A DNA stretch of 64,000 bases from Alphaproteobacteria bacterium (GTDB taxonomy: Bacteria; Pseudomonadota; Alphaproteobacteria; UBA8366), in assembly GCA_028281325.1 (NCBI GenBank), contig JANQKC010000021.1, positions 310,001 to 374,000 of the forward strand, in the 5' to 3' direction. The position numbers and the translations under genes are program-made. Within the stretch, counting starts at the first letter, position 1. Every line of letters starts with the position of its first letter. Under the pieces are notes generated by a model that worked only from the letters and a program-made list of their open reading frames with translations, had not been told where the DNA came from and searched no databases. Positions 9,101-17,436 of the stretch are shown here, in pieces.

Positions 9101-9355
9101 TCATTCGTCCAGCGCGGCGGCCAGAGCCTTGCGGAAGCGGCGGTCGCGCTTGAGATGCCATTCCCGGCTCATCGCTTCGGCCCGCGCCGGGTAGCGTTCC
9201 GCGTAAAGCAAGGCCCAGGTCCGGCCGCGGGTCGAGCGCGCGCCGGTCCCGGCGTTGTGTTTGCCGAGCCGCGCGTCGAGGTCGGTCGTCCAACCCACAT
9301 AGGTGCGGACGCCCGCCCCATCCCGGCTGCCGAGGACATAAACGAAACAGGCCAT
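9101..9355 (-). CDS. GIY-YIG nuclease family protein
   Basis: An 84-residue single-domain GIY-YIG protein of the YhbQ/UPF0213 type. The motif appears as VYVL near residue 5 and TYVGWT about 13 residues later. The conserved Arg is followed by His in LGKHNAG, and the ARAEAMSREWHLKR segment carries the conserved Glu. These small proteins are presumed DNA endonucleases, and their biological role is poorly known. The length is typical of the family. It is a stand-alone gene, ending shortly after the AT-rich region. Confidence 0.85.
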   Translation of the reverse strand: MACFVYVLGSRDGAGVRTYVGWTTDLDARLGKHNAGTGARSTRGRTWALLYAERYPARAEAMSREWHLKRDRRFRKALAAALDE

Positions 9356-9396
9356 CGCCCGCTTTATGCCCTGCCGCGCGGGCGGAGGAAACGGAA

Positions 9397-9420
9397 AAGG
9401 GCCGGTGAAAACCGGCCCTT
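9397..9420 (-). terminator. rho-independent terminator of the repeat lipoprotein gene
   Basis: A perfect 10-bp stem (AAGGGCCGGT / ACCGGCCCTT) closes a GAAA loop on the plus strand (TTTC in the transcript). Read on the minus strand it is followed by TTTTCCGTTTCC. It sits 76 bp after the end of the minus-strand lipoprotein gene and before the GIY-YIG gene, so it separates the two. Confidence 0.75.
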
Positions 9421-9495
9421 CGTTCTGATCCGCGCCGATCCGGAATCGCGGGAAACTTCGTTGATCGATCCCGCGCGCCGGTCGCTCGGGACGCT

Positions 9496-9981
9496 TTACT
9501 TCGCGGCGTCCGGCGCCTTCTGTTTCATGATGTCGATCGTTTCGCTCGACTTGACCTGATCGGCGACCGCGTCCTTCGCATCCTGGACCTTCTCGCCCGC
9601 GGCATCCATCGCATCCTTGGCCTTGTCGCCGGCCTCGGACAGGGTCTCGGTCGCCTTGTCCTTGGCGTCGATCGCGGCTTCCTTGGTCGCGGCGCCGGCC
9701 TCCTTGGCCTTGTCCATCGCGGCCTCACCCGCTTCCTTGGCTTTGTCGGCGGCATCGGCGGCGGCTTGCTTGGCCTTGTCGGCGGCGTCGCTGGCCGCTT
9801 CCCTCGCCTTCTCGCCGGCATCCTTCAGGCCCTGGACGGCCTTGTCCGTGACGTCGGTCACGGTGGATTTGGCGTCGTTGGCCGCGTCCTTGGTGGCCGT
9901 GCTGGTGGTGGCCTCTTCGCCGCACCCGGTGAGCGCGAAGAGCGACAAGGCGACGACGCCCGCAATCGGTGTCAATTTCAT
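9496..9981 (-). CDS. LEA-like Ala/Lys/Asp-rich repeat lipoprotein
   Basis: A 161-residue protein. The N-terminus is a lipoprotein signal peptide with lipobox LTGC, so Cys20 should be lipidated. The rest is almost entirely Ala, Lys, Asp and Glu in degenerate 11-residue repeats of the type AADKAKEAGEA. This is the pattern of group 3 late-embryogenesis-abundant proteins, which form amphipathic helices and are linked to desiccation or osmotic protection. The C-terminus (SSETIDIMKQKAPDAAK) is non-repetitive. The inferred role is an envelope-anchored helical spacer or stress-protection protein. It is monocistronic, with a clear terminator downstream. Confidence 0.8.
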   Translation of the reverse strand: MKLTPIAGVVALSLFALTGCGEEATTSTATKDAANDAKSTVTDVTDKAVQGLKDAGEKAREAASDAADKAKQAAADAADKAKEAGEAAMDKAKEAGAATKEAAIDAKDKATETLSEAGDKAKDAMDAAGEKVQDAKDAVADQVKSSETIDIMKQKAPDAAK

Positions 9982-10585
9982 TGGTTACTCCTCTATTCTC
10001 TAATCAAGTCGTTCAAATTTTTCCGGGCCATCCCTGCTGACGCCGGTCCGTTACATGCACGCGACAAGTCGCCCAAAGCGCGCCACCCTACCCTTACGAT
10101 CAAGCCCGACCGCCGCGCGAACGGTTCCGATATGAGCCGCATCTGTCAGCAAGCCGCCGGGTCGGTCAAGCCCATTCGGCACACACCCGAACACGTCGAC
10201 ACCCGCGACGACGACCCCTTCTTCCGCCTCCCGTTGGCGCAGCCCCGCACCGACAATCAAAGGGGAGAGAGTGGTTGGAACCATCGCCGGTGCGGAGACC
10301 ACGCCCCGATCACCGCAAGCCCCATGCCAGGGTTTCGTTATCCCGTAACGGCAGGGTCGCCACCGATCACCGGCCGTTCGGAGACCGTCAGCCACGGCCG
10401 ACCGTGTTGATTTTCAACATCTATTCTGGGTCTCCGGCCACCCGGGCCCAGACAGGCGGCAAGACGGACCGGCCACATCGAGTCTCAAAGTGAGACACCC
10501 CTTGCGACAACGCGCCGACAGACTCCGCACGGATAGACGCCCGCCGGCGCGGCCGGCCTTTACGGATTAACGATCGAGAGAAAAA
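9982..10585. other. 600-bp intergenic region without a supportable gene
   Basis: The left end must hold the promoter of the lipoprotein gene. I find no convincing coding region: frames of up to about 115 codons exist but have no recognisable domain or ribosome-binding site. There are two small inverted repeats: TGTTGATTTTCAACA at 10405-10419 (6-bp arms) and GCCGGC-GCG-GCCGGC at 10543-10557, shortly downstream of the tRNA gene. Neither has a poly-U tail. Confidence 0.5.
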
Positions 10586-10660
10586 TGGAGCGGGCGATGA
10601 GATTCGAACTCACGACTTCAACCTTGGCAAGGTTGCGCTCTACCCCTGAGCTACGCCCGC
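10586..10660 (-). tRNA. tRNA-Gly(GCC)
   Basis: The minus strand folds as a complete cloverleaf. The acceptor stem is GCGGGCG/CGCCCGC, the D-arm is GCTCAGGGGTAGAGC, the anticodon stem-loop is CAACCTTGCCAAGGTTG with anticodon GCC, and the T-arm contains GTTCGAATC. The discriminator is T, followed by an encoded CCA (10586-10588). The body without CCA is 72 nt, normal for tRNA-Gly. Confidence 0.96.
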
Positions 10661-10795
10661 ATCGGCAGGGCGCGATAATACCGATTGGCGGGCGCAACGC
10701 AAGTCATCGATGCAGGCGACGGCCGCACCGGACAAACTCCCCGATGGCCGCCGGATGCTTGCCGCCCCGGCCGCATCCGGGCTATGACAGCGGGC

Positions 10796-11323
10796 ATGAA
10801 GGACACAGCCGACCCGATCCCGCCGCATACCGGCGCCGACGGCCTGTTCGCGCGGCTCGACGCGCTGGGCATCGCCCATACGACGCATCACCACCCGCCG
10901 GTCTTCACGGTGGAGGAATCGAAGGACCTGCGCGGCGTCCTGCCGGGCAGCCATGTCAAGAATCTGTTCCTGCGCGATAAGAAGAAGCGCATCTGGCTGG
11001 TCACCGCGCTGGAGGAACGGCGGATCGACCTCAAGGCGCTGCGCAAGCGTCTGGGCGCGTCGGGCAGCCTGTCCTTCGGCAGCGCCGACCTGCTGATGGA
11101 GGTGCTGGGCGTGACGCCGGGCGCGGTCACGCCCTTCGGGGTCATCAACGACCGCGACGGCCGCGCCTCTATGGTGCTGGACGCCGGGGTGATGGAGACC
11201 GGTCCGGTCAACGCGCACCCGCTGCGGAACGACATGACGACGGCGCTGGCGCCGCAGGACCTGCTTAAATTCCTCGAAGCGGAAAACCACCCGCCCGAGG
11301 TCATCGACTTCGGCGCGGCCTAG
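10796..11323 (+). CDS. aminoacyl-tRNA deacylase, YbaK/ProX family
   Basis: A 175-residue single-domain protein of the YbaK/EbsC family, which hydrolyses mischarged tRNAs such as Ala- or Cys-tRNA(Pro). It begins with the typical ADGLFARLDALGIAHTTHHH, continues with HVKNLFLRDKKKRIWLVTAL including the conserved Lys, then GVTPGAVTPFGVINDR, and ends with LLKFLEAENHPPEV. The length fits the stand-alone ProX subgroup. Two close starts exist, ATG at 10784 and 10796, and homology starts after both. It is divergent from tRNA-Gly. The following thioredoxin-like gene begins 92 bp downstream. Confidence 0.85.
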   Translation: MKDTADPIPPHTGADGLFARLDALGIAHTTHHHPPVFTVEESKDLRGVLPGSHVKNLFLRDKKKRIWLVTALEERRIDLKALRKRLGASGSLSFGSADLLMEVLGVTPGAVTPFGVINDRDGRASMVLDAGVMETGPVNAHPLRNDMTTALAPQDLLKFLEAENHPPEVIDFGAA

Positions 11324-11415
11324 CGCGCCGCCCGCCCCTTGCCAGAGAGCGAGCGAGCGGCCATTTAATCTGATACACTGAACGTCTGGGCAGGATCGGG
11401 AGCCACGAAAACACG

Positions 11416-12363
11416 ATGCAAGACATTCTCGGCGGAGCGACACCCGGCGGCGACGGCATGACGGCCGGCGACGCGGAGGGTGCGTTGATCAAGGACACGA
11501 CGACGACCACGTTCGCCGCCGACGTCATCGAAGCCAGCATGCAAGTGCCGGTCATTGTCGATTTCTGGGCGCCCTGGTGCGGCCCGTGCAAACAGCTCGG
11601 CCCGTTGCTGGAAAAGGCGGTGACCGAACGCGCGGGCGCGGTCAAGATGGTCAAGCTGAACATCGACGAAAACCCGGAGATCGCGCAGCAATTGCGCATC
11701 CAGTCGATCCCGGCGGTCTTCGCCTTCGCGAAAGGGCAGCCGGTCGACGGCTTCGTCGGCGCGCTGCCGGAAAGCCAGATCAAGACCTTCATCGAACGCG
11801 TGATCGTCGCCGGCGGCGGCGAGGCCGGCCCCACCCCGGTGGAACAGGCGCTGGAGGCCGCGGCGGCCGCGATCGAGGAAGGCGACGTTGCCGGCGCCGG
11901 CGCGCTGTACGGTCAGGTGCTGCAACAACAGCCGGACAACGTGAAGGCCATCGCCGGCATGGCGAAATGCTATGTCGAAACCGGCCAGCCGGACTCGGCG
12001 ACGAGCCTGCTGGCGACCCTGCCGGAAAGCAAGCGCAACGACCCGGACGTGGCCGCGGTCCAAGCGACGCTCGACCTTGCCGGCAAGGCGCAGGAAGCCG
12101 CCGGCCGCGTGGGCGAGTTCGAGAGCCGGGTGGCGCAGGACCCGAACGATCACGAAGCGCGGCTCGAACTTGCGCTCGCCGCCTATGCGGGCAACCAGAG
12201 CGAGCGCGCCATCGACGAACTGCTGGAAATCGTCCGCCGCAACCGGACTTGGAACGAAGACGCGGCCCGCAAGGAATTGGTCAAGATTTTCGACGCGCTC
12301 GGTCCGACGCATGACGCCACGATCGCCGGCCGGCAGAAATTGTCATCCATTCTGTTCGCATGA
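11416..12363 (+). CDS. thioredoxin-TPR co-chaperone, YbbN/CnoX family
   Basis: A 315-residue protein with an N-terminal thioredoxin domain (about residues 25-130) and a C-terminal TPR-like helical half (about 140-315). The redox motif WCGPC is intact at residues 54-58, unlike the SXXC of E. coli CnoX, so it can act as a real thiol oxidoreductase. The family protects unfolded proteins under oxidative stress and hands them to DnaK/GroEL. It is 13 bp upstream of the LON-domain gene and part of the run of conserved genes through the DUF971 gene. A start nearer to residue 15 (ATG at 11458) is possible. Confidence 0.9.
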   Translation: MQDILGGATPGGDGMTAGDAEGALIKDTTTTTFAADVIEASMQVPVIVDFWAPWCGPCKQLGPLLEKAVTERAGAVKMVKLNIDENPEIAQQLRIQSIPAVFAFAKGQPVDGFVGALPESQIKTFIERVIVAGGGEAGPTPVEQALEAAAAAIEEGDVAGAGALYGQVLQQQPDNVKAIAGMAKCYVETGQPDSATSLLATLPESKRNDPDVAAVQATLDLAGKAQEAAGRVGEFESRVAQDPNDHEARLELALAAYAGNQSERAIDELLEIVRRNRTWNEDAARKELVKIFDALGPTHDATIAGRQKLSSILFA

Positions 12364-12376
12364 GGATGAACCGCCC

Positions 12377-13033
12377 ATGAGTGTATTCGACCCCGGATTC
12401 GACGCGTTGCCCGGCCGTTTGCCGATCTTTCCGTTGACCGGGGTCCTGCTCTTGCCGCGCGGAGAGCTGCCGCTCAACATTTTCGAACCGCGATACCTGA
12501 ACATGACCCTCGACACGATCGCCAGCGACCGGCTGATCGGCATGGTCCAGCCCACCGAGGCGGATAGCCCGGACGCCAATCCGCCGATCTACCGCACCGG
12601 CTGCGCCGGCCGCATCGTGAGCTTTCAGGAAACCGAGGATAGCCGTCTGCTCATCACGCTGAAGGGGCTTTGCCGCTTCGACGTGAAGGAGGAATTGCCG
12701 CTGGTGGATGGCTACCGCTCGGTGGCGGCGGACTGGTCCCGATACGGCGCGGATATGGAGTCGTCCGAAGAAACGGTGATCGACCGCGAGCGGCTGCTCG
12801 GCCTGCTGAAGACCTATTTCAAGATTCAGGGCATCCAGGCCGATTGGAACGCCATCGAGACGACCACCGAAGAACGGCTGGTCACCTGCCTGTCGATGAT
12901 CTGTCCGTTCGAGGGGCCGGAGAAACAGGCGCTGCTCGAAGCGCCCACCCTGACCGAGCGCGGCAAGGTGTTGATCACCCTGGTCGAAATGGCGGTGCAC
13001 GCCAGCGCCCCCGGCGAAGCCGCGCGCCAATAA
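12377..13033 (+). CDS. LON peptidase substrate-binding domain protein
   Basis: A 218-residue protein consisting only of the N-terminal substrate-binding domain of Lon-type proteases. The family hallmark LPIFPLTGVLLLPRGELPLN is near residue 14, followed by IFEPRY. There is no ATPase or protease domain. Such short LON-domain proteins occur widely in proteobacteria, and their role is unproven but presumed to involve substrate recognition. It is translationally close to the upstream thioredoxin-TPR gene, which suggests a shared protein-quality-control function. Confidence 0.9.
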   Translation: MSVFDPGFDALPGRLPIFPLTGVLLLPRGELPLNIFEPRYLNMTLDTIASDRLIGMVQPTEADSPDANPPIYRTGCAGRIVSFQETEDSRLLITLKGLCRFDVKEELPLVDGYRSVAADWSRYGADMESSEETVIDRERLLGLLKTYFKIQGIQADWNAIETTTEERLVTCLSMICPFEGPEKQALLEAPTLTERGKVLITLVEMAVHASAPGEAARQ

Positions 13034-13102
13034 CGCATATCGGAAACAGTACCGCCGGCAGCAAAACCCGCCAGACTATGGGGCCATAGGATAGAGAAAC
13101 GC

Positions 13103-13291
13103 ATGTCATCGAAAAACGCCGAGGTCGACCCGAAACTGCTGGAAGTGCTCGTCTGCCCGCTCACCAAGGGGCCGTTGACCTATGACCGCGAGGCGCAGGA
13201 ATTGATCAGTGCGCAGGCCAGCCTCGCCTACCCGATCCGCGACGGCATTCCGATCATGCTGATCGACGAAGCCCGCAGCCTGGACGACTGA
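13103..13291 (+). CDS. Trm112 family protein
   Basis: A 62-residue protein. [17 protein letters not shown] is the conserved N-terminus, and [18 protein letters not shown] is the conserved C-terminus of the bacterial Trm112/YcaR family. Only one of the usual zinc-binding cysteines remains, which is common in alphaproteobacterial members. Eukaryotic homologues stabilise methyltransferases, and the bacterial partner is not established. It sits in the conserved run thioredoxin-LON-Trm112-DUF971. Confidence 0.9.
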   Translation: MSSKNAEVDPKLLEVLVCPLTKGPLTYDREAQELISAQASLAYPIRDGIPIMLIDEARSLDD

Positions 13292-13320
13292 CCGCCGCGA
13301 TAGGAGAGTCCGAGACGAGC

Positions 13321-13710
13321 ATGCCCAGCGATTCCTCCACAGACGGGTTTTCCACGGACATCTGGCCGATCGAAGTCCGCCTGAAGAAGGCGGAGAAACG
13401 GCTTGAGATCGATTTCGACGACGGCCGCACCTTTTCCTTGCCGGCGGAACTGCTGCGGGTCGAAAGCCCGTCGGCCGAGGTGCAGGGCCACGGTCCGTCG
13501 CAGAAGACGATCGTCGGCGGCCGTCGCCATGTCGGCATCATGGCGCTGGAAGCGGTCGGCAATTACGCGGTCCGCATCAAGTTCGACGACCTGCACGACA
13601 CCGGCATCTACAGCTGGCAATACCTCTACAAGATGGGCGAGAATCAGGATACGCTCTGGCAGGACTACCTCGACGCATTGGCCGCCCAAAGCCTTAGCCG
13701 CGACCCCTAA
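13321..13710 (+). CDS. DUF971 domain protein
   Basis: A 129-residue protein with the DUF971 (gamma-butyrobetaine hydroxylase N-terminal-like) fold. LEIDFDDGRTFSLPAELLRV comes near the start, EAVGNYAVRIKFDDLHDTGIY follows, and SWQYLYKMG lies close to the end. In other proteins this domain accompanies iron-sulfur carrier ATPases or 2-oxoglutarate oxygenases. Here it stands alone, so the function is unknown. A GAGAGTCCGAG purine-rich stretch just upstream can serve as ribosome-binding site. It is 29 bp after the Trm112 gene. Confidence 0.88.
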   Translation: MPSDSSTDGFSTDIWPIEVRLKKAEKRLEIDFDDGRTFSLPAELLRVESPSAEVQGHGPSQKTIVGGRRHVGIMALEAVGNYAVRIKFDDLHDTGIYSWQYLYKMGENQDTLWQDYLDALAAQSLSRDP

Positions 13711-13729
13711 CCCGTCTACCGCACCTACG

Positions 13730-14623
13730 ATGATAGCGCCTATTGAACTGACCCACCGGACCGAGGACACCATCCCGTCCTTCGAATTGGCGCATGTCTT
13801 CTGCCATCCCGACATCGGCCGAAGCGGCAACCCAACGGGATTGGTGCTGAACGCGGCCGGCATGACGCCCGCGGAAATGCAGGAAATCACCGCCCGGTGC
13901 GGTCACGAAAGCGGCTTCGTCCTGCCGCCGAGCAGCCCGGAGGCGGATTTCCGCTTCCGGTTTTTCGTGCCGCGCCACGAGATGGAGATGTGCGGTCACG
14001 CCACCGTCGGCGCATTGTGGCTGTTGCGGGCGCGTGGCCACATCGATGACGGCGTCTATCGCATCGAGACGGAGAGCGGCCCGGTCATCGGCCATGTCGG
14101 CGAACGCGTCGAGATCACCCAACCGCTCGGCACGACCGAACCGCGCGACGACAAGCGCGACGCGATCCTGTCGGTGCTCGGCCTCGCCGCGAGCGACCTC
14201 GCCGATCTGCCGATCGAGAACGCCACGACAAGCCGAACCAAGACGCTGGTGCCCCTTTCCAGCGCGCACACGCTCAACGCCATCACGCCGGACTTCGACC
14301 GCATGGAAGCGCTCTGCGAGGAGCTCGGGTCGACCGGGCTCTACCCCTACGCGATGATTTCGATGACGGCGGGGCAATACGAAGCGCGCCAGTTTCCGAA
14401 AAACGCCGGCTATCCCGAGGACGCGGCGACCGGCGTCGCCGCCACCGCGCTCGCCAGCGCGCTGTTCGAAAAGGACATGATCGCCGCCCCGTCCGCCGGC
14501 ATCACGATCTTCCAAGGCCGCGCGATGGGCAACCCGTCGCAGATCCAGGTCCGCTTTGCAAAGAACCAGGAAACCGGCGTGATCGACCAGTGCCTCTTGT
14601 CGGGACTGGTCTGCGTGTGGTGA
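13730..14623 (+). CDS. PhzF family isomerase
   Basis: A 297-residue protein of the PhzF/diaminopimelate-epimerase fold. The N-terminal VFCHPDIGRSGNPTGLVL motif, the catalytic glutamate Glu60 in CGHESGFVLP and the MEMCGHATVGALWLL motif are present. The C-terminal repeat has YPEDAATGVAATALA. The family includes PhzF, which isomerises dihydro-hydroxyanthranilate, and many enzymes of unknown substrate. The ATG at 13730 is chosen because homology begins right after it. It lies 19 bp downstream of the DUF971 gene. Confidence 0.88.
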   Translation: MIAPIELTHRTEDTIPSFELAHVFCHPDIGRSGNPTGLVLNAAGMTPAEMQEITARCGHESGFVLPPSSPEADFRFRFFVPRHEMEMCGHATVGALWLLRARGHIDDGVYRIETESGPVIGHVGERVEITQPLGTTEPRDDKRDAILSVLGLAASDLADLPIENATTSRTKTLVPLSSAHTLNAITPDFDRMEALCEELGSTGLYPYAMISMTAGQYEARQFPKNAGYPEDAATGVAATALASALFEKDMIAAPSAGITIFQGRAMGNPSQIQVRFAKNQETGVIDQCLLSGLVCVW

Positions 14624-14763
14624 GCGGGTAACGCCCCCTCTTCGACCGGTTTAGGCATGCCCGCCGCCGAACGCCATCGCCGCAATCCTTAGGCCCGCGC
14701 CGCCGTCCCGTTGATCCACTGCCGTCGATTTGGCATTCTGTTTGGATTGCATGGGGAGGTCCG

Positions 14764-15480
14764 ATGTTTAACCAAAAGTGGCAGCATGTGATCGCGGCAT
14801 TGGGCATGGCAGTGCTGGCCGGTTGCCAGACAAACAATATCGATTACGGCAATGGGCCGATAACGCTGAACGACAACACGATGGCGTCGTTCGAACTCTA
14901 TCTGATGCACGAGGACCCGCTCTATTTCGCCGTGCAGTGGGACGGGTTCAAATACGGCTATTCCGTCTGCAACGAACCCAATTGCTTTGATTCCGTCGGC
15001 GATGTTGCCCTATCGACCTGCCGGCGGCGATCGAAAGGCGAGCGCTGCTATCTGCTGGCGGTAGGCCGAGACCTCGTCTGGAACGGGCCGATTTCCTATC
15101 GCGTCGGGCGCTTCATTCCGCCAAACCCGAACGGCCGGGCCTTCACCTTCTCTTGGCACCCCAAGGTCATGCAGTACAGTGGGCGGCGCTTCATCCGCGG
15201 CGTCATCGAGAACGGAACGGCCGGCCCGGTTATCGAGCTGAAATTCGATCGACGCCAACGCCGCACCTTCGGGAAATGCGAAGGCAATCTGAATGTAGAA
15301 ACGAAACGCTTCGATGTGACCTGTTCGAAGAAAGGAACGGTGTCCGGCCATTACGAGATCATGGAAACAGGAAACGTCGGCGGCAAAGGTGCGGGCGAAG
15401 ATGGCCAGGGCGAAATCGCCGAACTCATCATCATCCCGAAATCGAAACTCCGCGACACGTTCACACGAAAAACAGAATAG
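14764..15480 (+). CDS. putative lipoprotein of unknown function
   Basis: A 238-residue protein whose first 21 residues form a lipoprotein signal peptide ending in LAGC. The mature part has several cysteines (CNEPNCFD, CRRRSKGERC, KCEGN, CSKKG), which suggests disulfide bonding in the periplasm, and no domain that I recognise. GGGGAGGT, 7 bases before the ATG, is a good ribosome-binding site. It ends 6 bp before the convergent UbiH-like gene. It is not obviously part of the housekeeping run around it. Confidence 0.7.
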   Translation: MFNQKWQHVIAALGMAVLAGCQTNNIDYGNGPITLNDNTMASFELYLMHEDPLYFAVQWDGFKYGYSVCNEPNCFDSVGDVALSTCRRRSKGERCYLLAVGRDLVWNGPISYRVGRFIPPNPNGRAFTFSWHPKVMQYSGRRFIRGVIENGTAGPVIELKFDRRQRRTFGKCEGNLNVETKRFDVTCSKKGTVSGHYEIMETGNVGGKGAGEDGQGEIAELIIIPKSKLRDTFTRKTE

Positions 15481-15486
15481 TGCCTC

Positions 15487-16785
15487 CTACAGCGCTTCGC
15501 CCTTCACCAGTCTCGGCAATTCGCCGACCACGCCCATGGCGTGGCGCATCAAGAAGCGTTTGAGCGGGGGCAGCTTGCCGACGCCGGCGAGGCCGAGGTC
15601 GCGGGCGAGGCGGACCGGGCCGATGTCGTTGGAGAACAGGCGGCAGAGGCCGTCGGTCACGGCGGCCAGCAGCGTGTTGTCGAAGCGCCGCCAGCGCGTG
15701 TAGCGGTCGAGCACCGCCGGGGCGCCGATGTCGAGGCCGAGCCGGTGGGTGTCGACGATCAACTCGGCCAGCGCCGCCACGTCGCGCAGTCCCATGTTCA
15801 GCCCCTGCCCGGCGATCGGATGGATCGCATGCGCCGCGTCGCCGATCAGCGCGAGCCGCCGGTCGGTGTAGCGGTCGGCATGCTGCAGGCCGAGGGGATA
15901 GGAAAAACGCGGGCCGACCAGCTCGATGTCGCCGAGCCAGTCGCCGAAGCGGCGGGTCAACTCGTCCGTGAAGGCGGCATCGTCAAGGCTGAGATAGACC
16001 GGCGCCAGGTCGGCGCGCTCGCTCCACACCACGTTGCTGCGGTTCTCGGTCATCGGCAGCATGGCGAAAGGCCCGCCCGGGAGGAACAGCTCGACCGCGA
16101 CGCCCGCATGGGCGCGTTCGTGCCGCACCGTGCAGACGATCGAGGTCTGGTCGTAGCGGAACCCGCGCACGCCGATGCCCGCCTCCTGCCGCGTCTTCGA
16201 GAAACGGCCGTCCGCCGCGACCACGAGCTGCGCCCGGATTCGCCGTCCGTCGGAAAGCCGTGCGTCGGCCAGTCCGCCGTCGCGGTCCAGCGCCGCGACC
16301 GCCGCCGGGGCCAGCAGGGTCAGCGCCGGCAGGGTCGCGCCGAGCTCCGACAGGGCATGGCGGGTCCAGCGGTTCTCGATGATGTAGCCGAACGGATCGT
16401 CGCCTACCTCGCGGTGGTCGTAATGAAGGAACAGCGGCGAGACGCCGCGTATCGGATGACCGTCGGCGACGCGAATGTCCAGGATCGGCTGCGCCGCGTC
16501 GGCAAGGTAAGGCCACAGCCCGATGCCACGCAGCGCCTGCGCCGAGGCATGGGCGATCGCCGACGCGCGGCCGTCATACTCGGCCGCCAATTGCTCCGCC
16601 GGCGCTTCGCGGTCGACCACCACCGTGGTCACCCCCGCGCCCGCCAAGGCGCAGCCGAGCGTCATGCCCGTCATGCCGCCGCCGATGATCAGGACATCGG
16701 TATGGGTCGTGTCCGTGATGTCGACGCGCCCGTCCGCGCCGGATGCTGCCCTCGCCTGTGCCATGCCCGCAGCTTCGCCTTCCAT
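15487..16785 (-). CDS. UbiH/UbiF/Coq6-type FAD-dependent hydroxylase
   Basis: A 432-residue flavoprotein monooxygenase. The N-terminal dinucleotide-binding motif is VLIIGGGMTGMTLG, the DG motif is VVAADGRFSKTR, and the second FAD motif is ALIGDAAHAIHPIAGQGLNM followed by GLRD, which is diagnostic for ubiquinone-pathway hydroxylases. It probably hydroxylates the aromatic ring of a ubiquinone precursor at the inner membrane. Which ring position is not evident. The start is uncertain: ATG 16785 is used, and ATG 16764 or GTG/ATG further upstream are also open. It is divergent from glnK, a neighbourhood also familiar from related alphaproteobacteria. Confidence 0.88.
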   Translation of the reverse strand: MEGEAAGMAQARAASGADGRVDITDTTHTDVLIIGGGMTGMTLGCALAGAGVTTVVVDREAPAEQLAAEYDGRASAIAHASAQALRGIGLWPYLADAAQPILDIRVADGHPIRGVSPLFLHYDHREVGDDPFGYIIENRWTRHALSELGATLPALTLLAPAAVAALDRDGGLADARLSDGRRIRAQLVVAADGRFSKTRQEAGIGVRGFRYDQTSIVCTVRHERAHAGVAVELFLPGGPFAMLPMTENRSNVVWSERADLAPVYLSLDDAAFTDELTRRFGDWLGDIELVGPRFSYPLGLQHADRYTDRRLALIGDAAHAIHPIAGQGLNMGLRDVAALAELIVDTHRLGLDIGAPAVLDRYTRWRRFDNTLLAAVTDGLCRLFSNDIGPVRLARDLGLAGVGKLPPLKRFLMRHAMGVVGELPRLVKGEAL

Positions 16786-16867
16786 ATCATCGCTGTCCAG
16801 CGGCCAAATTGCCGCGTAGCAACCCCGCGCGGCACAGGTGATCAATTTTTAGTCATGTAGCCTAATC

Positions 16868-16884
16868 TGCATATTATTTATGCA
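16868..16884. promoter_or_regulatory. inverted repeat upstream of glnK, possible activator site
   Basis: TGCATA and TATGCA arms flank a 5-nt AT spacer. It lies about 85 bp upstream of the sigma-54-like promoter, the usual distance for an enhancer-binding protein such as NtrC. The match to the published NtrC consensus (GCAC-GTGC type arms) is only partial, so this is a weak inference. Confidence 0.25.
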
Positions 16885-16968
16885 TGTGTGTGACCTCGAT
16901 TTAAGCCGTGTCGCCGCCGCCTGTTGCAACACTTTGACATTAAACGCGTTTTTGGATCGCCCTCAGTC

Positions 16969-16984
16969 CGGCACGGTTCTTGAT
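16969..16984 (+). promoter_or_regulatory. sigma-54-like -24/-12 promoter of glnK-amtB
   Basis: CGGCACGGTTCTTGAT matches the sigma-54 consensus TGGCACGNNNNTTGCW with the GG and TG blocks at correct spacing. The mismatches are the first base and the last C. It lies about 83 bp upstream of the glnK start. glnK-amtB operons are generally under RpoN/NtrC nitrogen control, which supports the assignment. Confidence 0.55.
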
Positions 16985-17018
16985 TGACCGACGGGTAGCG
17001 CCGTTGCGACACCCGTGA

Positions 17019-17405
<387 letters not shown>

Positions 17406-17436
17406 CAGATATCTGCGATATAAGGGAATTTCAGGG

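Noticed and set aside
10051-10395. 114-codon minus-strand open frame in the 600-bp gap
   Set aside because: No motif, no good start signal, and composition typical of chance frames in GC-rich DNA.
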